Shown in pieces: positions 55,596 to 61,223 of a stretch of DNA of 64,000 nt. Source of the stretch: Oscillospiraceae bacterium (GTDB lineage: Bacteria; Bacillota; Clostridia; Oscillospirales; Oscillospiraceae); contig JAFTIZ010000005.1 of assembly GCA_017456645.1 (NCBI GenBank), forward strand, positions 1 through 64,000, in the 5' to 3' direction. The first letter of the stretch is position 1. Each line of letters starts with the position of its first letter. Below the pieces are notes generated by a model. It worked only from the letters and a program-made list of their open reading frames with translations, did no database searches and had not been told where the DNA came from. Both the position numbers and the translations under genes were made by a program.

Positions 55596-56957
55596 TTAGA
55601 TAGCCATTTCGATGGCTTCACGGAGGTTTTTGACGCGATATACGGTCAAATCATCAGGAATTTCCAACTTTTCAGATGTGTTTTTTGGAATAATACATTG
55701 TTTAAAGCCAAGTCTTGCAACTTCTCCGAGGCGCTGGTTCATATGAGAAACGGATCGGATCTCTCCGGTCAAGCCCACTTCACCAATGGCGACCAGATCG
55801 TCCGCAATGGGCTGATCCCGATAAGAGGACGCCACAGCCAGCACCACCGGCAGATCCGCGCCGGGCTCATCCAGCCGCAGGCCGCCGATCACATTAATAT
55901 AGGCGTCAAAAATGTTCAGCTTCATGCCTGCGCGCTTTTCAGCCACAGCCATGAGCAACACCGCCCGGTTGAAATCAAAGCCGTCTGCGGCACGTCTCGG
56001 CACGTTGAAGGTTGTTTTAGTCACCAGAGCCTGAACCTCTGCAAGCACAGGTCGCGTGCCTTCCATGACGCAGGCAACGCAGGTGCCGGACGCTCCCTCA
56101 GGTCTGCCGGCCAACAGCATCTGCGAGGGGTTAGGCACCTCGATCAGACCGCTGTCCATCATTTCGAAGACACCGATCTCATTGGTAGAGCCAAAGCGGT
56201 TCTTTGCTGCCCGAAGCAGCCGGTAGCTGGAATTCTGATCGCCCTCAAAATACAATACGCAATCTACCATGTGTTCCAGCACCTTAGGACCGGCAATATT
56301 ACCGTCCTTATTGATGTGGCCAACCACAAATACGGTGATACCCTGTGCCTTGGAAAGCTGCATCATAGACATTGTGCAATCCTTAACCTGAGAAATGCTG
56401 CCGGGAGAAGACTCGTTTTCCTCATTGTAAAGGGTTTGAATGGAGTCCACGATCAGGATGTCAGGCTTGAGCTCCTCAACGGCTTCCAGAACATCGGAAA
56501 GCCGTGTTTCCGATAAAATATACAGCTGATCCGGAGCAACGCCAAGACGAACCGCCCGCAGCTTCAGCTGACGCTCACTTTCCTCGCCAGATATGTACAG
56601 AACCGAACGGCCTTGGCACAGACGATTGCAGATCTGCAGCAGCAAGGTGGATTTACCGATTCCGGGAGCACCACCCACCAGTACCAGACTACCGGCTACC
56701 GCACCGCCGCCCAATACTCGATCCAGTTCACCCATTCCGGTTGAGAATCGGATCTCCGCATCCGTATCCAGTTGGGATATCTTCTGAGGTTTACGGCTTA
56801 TTCCCACAGGCGATGCCTTTGCACGACCGGAAGCCACGGGTTTTTCAATATGCTCTTCCAACGTATTCCATGCGCCGCACCCGGGGCAACGACCGACCCA
56901 TTTGGGGGTTTCATTGCCGCAGGAGGTGCAGTAAAATACGGTTTTTGTTTTTGCCAT
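55596..56957 (-). CDS. radA: DNA repair protein RadA/Sms
   Basis: A 453-residue RecA-like ATPase/branch-migration helicase. The N-terminal zinc finger is CTSCGNETPKWVGRCPGCG, Walker A VGGAPGIGKSTLLLQ, Walker B ILIVDSIQT, the RadA-specific AAKNRFGSTNEIG, and the C-terminal Lon protease-like domain has GLRLDEPGADLPVVLAVASS. It processes recombination intermediates. The stop is 17 bases after the convergent recombinase gene. Confidence 0.97.
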   Translation of the reverse strand: MAKTKTVFYCTSCGNETPKWVGRCPGCGAWNTLEEHIEKPVASGRAKASPVGISRKPQKISQLDTDAEIRFSTGMGELDRVLGGGAVAGSLVLVGGAPGIGKSTLLLQICNRLCQGRSVLYISGEESERQLKLRAVRLGVAPDQLYILSETRLSDVLEAVEELKPDILIVDSIQTLYNEENESSPGSISQVKDCTMSMMQLSKAQGITVFVVGHINKDGNIAGPKVLEHMVDCVLYFEGDQNSSYRLLRAAKNRFGSTNEIGVFEMMDSGLIEVPNPSQMLLAGRPEGASGTCVACVMEGTRPVLAEVQALVTKTTFNVPRRAADGFDFNRAVLLMAVAEKRAGMKLNIFDAYINVIGGLRLDEPGADLPVVLAVASSYRDQPIADDLVAIGEVGLTGEIRSVSHMNQRLGEVARLGFKQCIIPKNTSEKLEIPDDLTVYRVKNLREAIEMAI

Positions 56958-56984
56958 AGGACCACTTCCCTACTAGTTTCTTTC

Positions 56985-57013
56985 ATTATACCAACAAACT
57001 GAAATGTGGTCAA
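56985..57013 (-). promoter_or_regulatory. radA promoter
   Basis: Minus strand TTGACC (57013-57008), a 17-base spacer and TATAAT (56990-56985). Confidence 0.7.
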
Positions 57014-57038
57014 GTGTTTGCAAACCTAAGACTAAAAA

Positions 57039-57062
57039 ACTGCCCCACCGAAGTGGGGCAGT
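57039..57062 (-). terminator. Terminator after the surface protein gene
   Basis: A perfect 10-bp stem ACTGCCCCAC with CGAA loop; on the minus strand it is followed by TTTTTTAGTC. Confidence 0.88.
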
Positions 57063-57078
57063 AAAATTTAGAAAAGAA

Positions 57079-58239
57079 TTAGAATTCCTTCTTCTTAGCC
57101 AGAACGACCACACCAGCGGTAGCAGCCATCATGACAACGACCAGACCGGCAACAGACAGGTCACCGGTTCCGGCATTAGGCTCGCTGGGGCCACTGGGCT
57201 CGCTGGGCTGCTGAACGTTCAGGCCAACGAACTGCAGAGCAAACAGAGCCTCGTCATTGATGGTGCCGTAGGTGCTCCAGTTGGAATAAGAATCGTACCA
57301 CTCGATGTAGTTGCCGCGGGCGGAATTCTTAACGTAGTACAGGCCATTGCCGGCATCCTCCAAAACCCACTTGTCGTTGACTTCGCCCAGGTTCATGCTG
57401 GAGAACTTGTCAGCCAGAGCCAGGTTCTGACCGTTCTGGCTGATGGTGATGGTTCCGTCTTCGTTATTGGTAACGATCCACTTCTCAGCATCGCCATGAC
57501 CGGAAACAGTGCTGCCGGAAACAGTGACATCAACACCGGCATTGTAGAAACTGGCAGAGCCGTCCTCATTCAAAGCCTTAGAAGAGGACAGAGCCTTGTT
57601 GTAAGCGGGGCAAACGATAACATACTCGCCGTCAGCGATGGAGACACCGGCAGGAGTCTCAGGAGCGGGAGTCTCGGGAGCAGGAGTGCTGCCGCCATTG
57701 GAGCCGTTATCGTTGTAGTAGACCTTGATGGACTTCCAGTAGAAGGTGTACTTCAGGTCATGCTCCATGTAGAAGTAAGTATAAGTATCAGCATCGGGAG
57801 TAATGGTGTAGGTCTTGGTGCCGGCGGTGGTGGACAGCTTGGTGCTGTAAGCATCGCCCTTAGCCTCGTTACCGAAGTTGAAAATCTCGCAATCAGCATT
57901 GGCGTATGTAACATCTTTGCTATCGCTGTAGGTCAGCTCGATCTTGGTGATGCCGCTGCCCAGAGCGGAGGTGTTCCAGAACATAGAAGTTCTCCACTCA
58001 CCATTCTTTTCGCTATCTCTCATCTGGATGCCATCGCCGTAGTTGCCCAGCTGGATCCACTCGACACCAACACCGTCAACGGTGGTAGTGCCAGCAGAGT
58101 AAGACTGGTCGCCCAGGCCCAGGGAGTCGACAGTGAATTCGACGTACTTTTCGGTAGCAGCAGAAACGCCAACGGGCAGCACGGAAAGAACCATGGCCAG
58201 GCACAGAACTACTGCAAAGATTTTGCTGAGTTTCTTCAT
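57079..58239 (-). CDS. Secreted cell-surface protein with C-terminal anchor
   Basis: A 386-residue protein with a signal peptide (1-27, cleavage near VSA-A). Residues 30-190 are a beta-rich domain (TVDSLGLGDQSYSAGTTTV, FYWKSIKVYY). A Pro/Glu/Thr linker (PAPETPAPETPAG) follows, then a second domain (about 205-345: DGEYVIVCPAYNKALSSS, EKWIVTNNEDGTITISQN, YIEWYDSYSNWSTYG) of the type repeated in clostridial nucleases and phosphoesterases. The tail NAGTGDLS plus a hydrophobic helix and KKKEF resembles a sorting or membrane anchor. GGAGG precedes the ATG at 58239. Ligand unknown. Confidence 0.78.
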   Translation of the reverse strand: MKKLSKIFAVVLCLAMVLSVLPVGVSAATEKYVEFTVDSLGLGDQSYSAGTTTVDGVGVEWIQLGNYGDGIQMRDSEKNGEWRTSMFWNTSALGSGITKIELTYSDSKDVTYANADCEIFNFGNEAKGDAYSTKLSTTAGTKTYTITPDADTYTYFYMEHDLKYTFYWKSIKVYYNDNGSNGGSTPAPETPAPETPAGVSIADGEYVIVCPAYNKALSSSKALNEDGSASFYNAGVDVTVSGSTVSGHGDAEKWIVTNNEDGTITISQNGQNLALADKFSSMNLGEVNDKWVLEDAGNGLYYVKNSARGNYIEWYDSYSNWSTYGTINDEALFALQFVGLNVQQPSEPSGPSEPNAGTGDLSVAGLVVVMMAATAGVVVLAKKKEF

Positions 58240-58307
58240 TGTGTATTTCCTCCTTTGTATTTGTGGGGTGGGCATCCCCTCCCCAAAGCAATATATTGCT
58301 TACAATC

Positions 58308-58336
58308 AAAATAACATTTTTCGAAACAAATTGCAA
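58308..58336 (-). promoter_or_regulatory. Promoter of the surface protein gene
   Basis: Minus strand TTGCAA (58336-58331), a 17-base spacer and TATTTT (58313-58308), giving a leader of about 60 bases. Confidence 0.55.
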
Positions 58337-58366
58337 CCCTATTTTGAGCTAAATTTACAATATTTC

Positions 58367-59071
58367 TCAAGCGAAGTATTTACTCACCTCAGAGCAAATC
58401 ACACAAACAATTTTTTGCTGATATTCTATAGTACGTAGTTGAGACTCTTCCTCTATATTCGAGATAAAACCGCACTCGATCAGCACTCCCGGGCGGTTAA
58501 TGGATTGCATCAGGTATATGCCGTGGGAAGGCTTGCTTTTGCGATTACTTCCCGGGTTTAGTTGATGTACAAAGGCTGTCTGGATCTGCGACGCAATGGA
58601 TCTGCTGGTTTCGTCCTTTCCATAAAAAACCTGAGCACCGCTGTACCGCCCATCCGGATAAGTGTTCTGATGAATGCTGATCAGAACAGCATTATCCCGT
58701 TCGTTCACCAATCGAACACGCTCTTTTAAATCCGAAACTTTTTGCGCTGCGATTGTTTTCCCTTCCGTATAGATGGACGTATCCGTTGTGCGGATCATAT
58801 ACGTTTCGTAGCCGATAAAGCGCAGCAGATCATTCAGCCGCAGGGCGATCTCCAGATTAAACTGACTTTCTAAAACGCCTGTACAGGAGGTGGCGCCGCC
58901 GTCGATTCCCCCATGTCCGGCATCGATCACAAAGCAGATACGCCCTTCAACAGGGGCTGTTTCGACCATTGTCGTTATGACATGACTCCCAAAATATGCG
59001 GTGCATAGACATCCGATCAGCACAAAGGCATAGACCGGCAGAAGCTTTGTGACTGGAATGCGTTTCTTCAT
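58367..59071 (-). CDS. cwlD: N-acetylmuramoyl-L-alanine amidase, CwlD type
   Basis: A 234-residue amidase_3 enzyme with an N-terminal membrane helix (about residues 10-32). Zinc ligands: His in FVIDAGHGGIDGG, Glu in LESQFNLEIALRL, His in SIHQNTYPD; the catalytic Glu lies in VLIECGFISN. CwlD removes peptides so that muramic-delta-lactam can form in the spore cortex; proximity to cotJ supports the sporulation role, though a vegetative amidase cannot be excluded. GGGAGGTG lies before the ATG at 59071. Confidence 0.88.
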   Translation of the reverse strand: MKKRIPVTKLLPVYAFVLIGCLCTAYFGSHVITTMVETAPVEGRICFVIDAGHGGIDGGATSCTGVLESQFNLEIALRLNDLLRFIGYETYMIRTTDTSIYTEGKTIAAQKVSDLKERVRLVNERDNAVLISIHQNTYPDGRYSGAQVFYGKDETSRSIASQIQTAFVHQLNPGSNRKSKPSHGIYLMQSINRPGVLIECGFISNIEEESQLRTIEYQQKIVCVICSEVSKYFA

Positions 59072-59089
59072 AGGCAACACCTCCCTCTA

Positions 59090-59142
59090 GTCTATGCTTA
59101 TTCATGGTTGAAAGAACATCCAGTAGTCCATTTGCATAGAAT
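59090..59142. promoter_or_regulatory. Divergent sigma-E-like promoters for cwlD and cotJ
   Basis: Plus: GAACATC (59114-59120), 14 bases, CATAGAAT (59135-59142), five of seven at -35 and close to CATACAnT at -10, ahead of cotJAB. Minus: CATAGACT (59097-59090) ahead of cwlD, with a weak -35. Both fit mother-cell expression. Confidence 0.5.
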
Positions 59143-59179
59143 GACACGAAGCGACAGCTTCAGATTGGAGGAATGCACA

Positions 59180-59623
59180 TTGAAACGACACCAAATGGAA
59201 CGCAGGGGCGGTAACGGCCATCTGCCCGCCTGCGCTCCCCTTGCCAACCCTTATGTCCCCTTCCAGAACGAGGATCCACCCATGTACGAGGCTCGAAAAG
59301 GGATCATTCGCGGCACCATTTACCCAGGACTTGATCTGCCGTTCATGGGAATGGTCAACCGCAAAGAATTGAACACGACGCCGAAAACCGAACTGCAGAC
59401 TCTAGCTTTTGCGATCAACGAACTGGCACTGTATCTGGATACCCATAGGAATGATATACAGGCACTGAAAATGTATCGCACCTACCAGCAGATATACCAT
59501 AAATGCATGGAGGAATACCAGCGTAAGCACGGCCCTCTGAACCATCGCACACCCTCTGAGGGTGAGTATCGCTGGCTGGATGATCCGTGGCCCTGGGAAT
59601 ACTGCGCCAATAAGGAGGTCTGA
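59180..59623 (+). CDS. Spore coat protein, CotJA-CotJB fusion
   Basis: A 147-residue protein joining two coat proteins that are usually separate. Residues 20-58 match CotJA (LANPYVPFQNEDPPMYEA, GIIRGTIYPGLDLPF), and residues 70-147 match CotJB (ELQTLAFAINELALYLDTHR, EEYQRKHGPL, WLDDPWPWEY). The junction has no stop, no shift and no ribosome site before the internal Met codons. The likely start is TTG at 59180, 7 bases after GGAGGA. CotJ proteins belong to the inner spore coat. cotJC follows after 2 bases. Confidence 0.82.
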   Translation: MKRHQMERRGGNGHLPACAPLANPYVPFQNEDPPMYEARKGIIRGTIYPGLDLPFMGMVNRKELNTTPKTELQTLAFAINELALYLDTHRNDIQALKMYRTYQQIYHKCMEEYQRKHGPLNHRTPSEGEYRWLDDPWPWEYCANKEV

Positions 59624-59625
59624 GT

Positions 59626-60054
59626 ATGTTTATCTATGATAAAAAACTGCAGTATCCCGTAAAGATTGCCCGCCCCAATCCCCGTTTGGCATCCATCATC
59701 ATTTCCCAGTACGGCGGCCCGGATGGCGAGCTGGGTGCATCGCTGCGATATCTTTCCCAGCGCTACAGCATGCCCTTTGACGAATTAAAGGGACTTCTTA
59801 CGGATATCGGAACGGAAGAACTGGGTCATCTCGAAATGATCGGTGCCATTGTCCACCAACTTACACGAAATATGAAGGACGATCAGTATCGGGATCCCGC
59901 CTTCGCCCCCTACTTCGTGGATCACACTGCCGGGGTCTACCCTACCGCCGCCTCCGGCTTCCCGTGGAGTGCCGCAAGTATGCAGGTCAAGGGCGATCCC
60001 ATCGCCGACCTGACAGAGGATCTGGCGGCAGATGGTACAGTCATGTATAGCTAA
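59626..60054 (+). CDS. cotJC: CotJC-like spore coat protein (manganese catalase family), C-terminally shortened
   Basis: A 142-residue protein matching CotJC from its first residue (DKKLQYPVKIARPNPRLA, ISQYGGPDGELGASLRYLSQ, LTDIGTEELGHLEMI, KGDPIADLTEDLAAD). CotJC is normally about 190 residues; here it stops right after DLTEDLAADGTVMYS, so the last ~50 residues, including the second Glu and His metal ligands of the ferritin-like fold, are missing. No continuation is seen in other frames before the terminator at 60098. It may be a structural coat protein without catalase activity, or a decaying gene. Confidence 0.85.
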   Translation: MFIYDKKLQYPVKIARPNPRLASIIISQYGGPDGELGASLRYLSQRYSMPFDELKGLLTDIGTEELGHLEMIGAIVHQLTRNMKDDQYRDPAFAPYFVDHTAGVYPTAASGFPWSAASMQVKGDPIADLTEDLAADGTVMYS

Positions 60055-60097
60055 CATAAGCCCAAAAATAAGGACAAGCCGTTTCTGTATTGATGAA

Positions 60098-60133
60098 CAA
60101 ACTCCCGTCCCAATGCCTTGGGACGGGAGTTTG
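60098..60133 (+). terminator. Bidirectional terminator after cotJC
   Basis: A perfect 15-bp stem CAAACTCCCGTCCCA with a 6-base loop, between cotJC and a minus-strand kinase remnant. Confidence 0.8.
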
Positions 60134-60142
60134 AAGTGGATT

Positions 60143-60442
60143 TTATTTGAGGTGCATATACACGGAAAAAACCTTGCCATCAGCTTGGAAATCGCAGAAG
60201 CCGCCGACCTTTTGGCACAGGGCAACCATGGTTTTGGTGCCAAAGCCGTGGTTTTCCTCCTGCCTTTGCGGGATTCCGTCATCATCGAAAACAATATTAT
60301 CGTCAAAGGTGTTTCGCACCATGATGAAAAAATTTGGCTTGCACAGAGCTTTGACCTCAATGCGGAGATGCTGGTTCGGCAAGGTGTCATTTGTGCAACG
60401 GCTAGGCGGCTCCCCCTGGTTTCGTCCGGAGGGAATTTTTAC
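60143..60442 (-). pseudogene. Remnant of a GHKL sensor histidine kinase
   Basis: An open minus-strand frame of about 100 codons whose last 70 match the end of a GHKL ATPase domain: RNTFDDNIVFDDDG, ENHGFGTKTMVALCQKVGG (the G2-box HGxG and following helix) and DFQADGKVFSVYMHL. The N-box, H-box and sensor parts are gone; an in-frame stop lies at 60443-60445 and the TetR promoter begins just beyond. No good start codon or ribosome site. It is read as the 3' end of an agr/LytS-type kinase left after a deletion. Confidence 0.65.
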
Positions 60443-60452
60443 TTATTCACTA

Positions 60453-60481
60453 TTGACAGCATTTAGTATGCATGCTAAAAT
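60453..60481 (+). promoter_or_regulatory. Promoter with palindromic operator for the tetR-surface protein operon
   Basis: TTGACA (60453-60458), a 17-base spacer and TAAAAT (60476-60481). The spacer and -10 form a near-palindrome ATTTAGTATGCATGCTAAAAT (60461-60481) centred on ATGCAT, a typical TetR-type operator placement. Confidence 0.7.
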
Positions 60482-60513
60482 ATTTCTAATCAAGATGGGG
60501 AGGGGGTATCTCA

Positions 60514-61212
60514 TTGGCGAAGAAGAAATTGCGCAACATTACCAAAGTACGGATCGTGCAGGTGGCCACCCGGCGGTTTTTGCAAACCGGCTATTCCGGC
60601 ACCTCAGTCAAAGCCATCAGCGATGAGCTGAGCATCAGTACCGGCCACCTGACCTTCTATTACCCAACCAAGGAACACCTTCTGGCCATCCTGACCCAAA
60701 TGCTCTGCGACTTCCAGTGGAAGGTGATCCATCAGATCGAGAACGAGGGAGAGGACGCTGTGATGGCGCTGTGCGTGGAGTTGATGTCCATGGCGGCCAT
60801 TTGCGATGCAAACCCCATCGCCAAGGATTTTTACCTCTCGTGCTACACCCACCCCATGACCCTGGAGATCATCCGCCGCAACGATGCCGCCAGAGCGAAA
60901 ACCATATTCGCCGAATACTGCCCCGGCTGGACGGATGGCCAATTCGCGGAGGCGGAAACCCTGGTTTCCGGCATTGAGTATGCCACCCTGATGACCACCA
61001 GGGACTCCCAGTCAATCGAAGTGCGAATATCCGGTGCCCTGGAGGAGATCCTGAAGCTCTACGGCGTACCGCCGGAGGTTCGCCGGTCGAAAATCGAAAA
61101 GTCCCTTTCTATGGACTACCGAAGCATTGGGCGACGGATTTTGAAGGAGTTCATGGAATACATTGATCAAGTAAATGAACAGGTCATTGATGACCTGCCA
61201 ATTTATCATTAG
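60514..61212 (+). CDS. TetR/AcrR family transcriptional regulator
   Basis: A 232-residue regulator. The N-terminal helix-turn-helix (residues 10-58: IVQVATRRFLQTGYSGTSVK, LSISTGHLTFYYPTKEHLL) is typical of TetR; the larger C-terminal part is a helical ligand and dimer domain. The start is TTG at 60514, after GGGGAGGGGG. A palindrome over its own promoter suggests autorepression. It is 11 bases before a large surface-protein gene, which it probably controls. Confidence 0.88.
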   Translation: MAKKKLRNITKVRIVQVATRRFLQTGYSGTSVKAISDELSISTGHLTFYYPTKEHLLAILTQMLCDFQWKVIHQIENEGEDAVMALCVELMSMAAICDANPIAKDFYLSCYTHPMTLEIIRRNDAARAKTIFAEYCPGWTDGQFAEAETLVSGIEYATLMTTRDSQSIEVRISGALEEILKLYGVPPEVRRSKIEKSLSMDYRSIGRRILKEFMEYIDQVNEQVIDDLPIYH

Positions 61213-61223
61213 GAGGAAAGAAT

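Noticed and set aside
57004..58314. A 436-codon plus-strand frame
   Set aside because: It is antisense to a signal-peptide-bearing surface protein that has a promoter, ribosome site and terminator.
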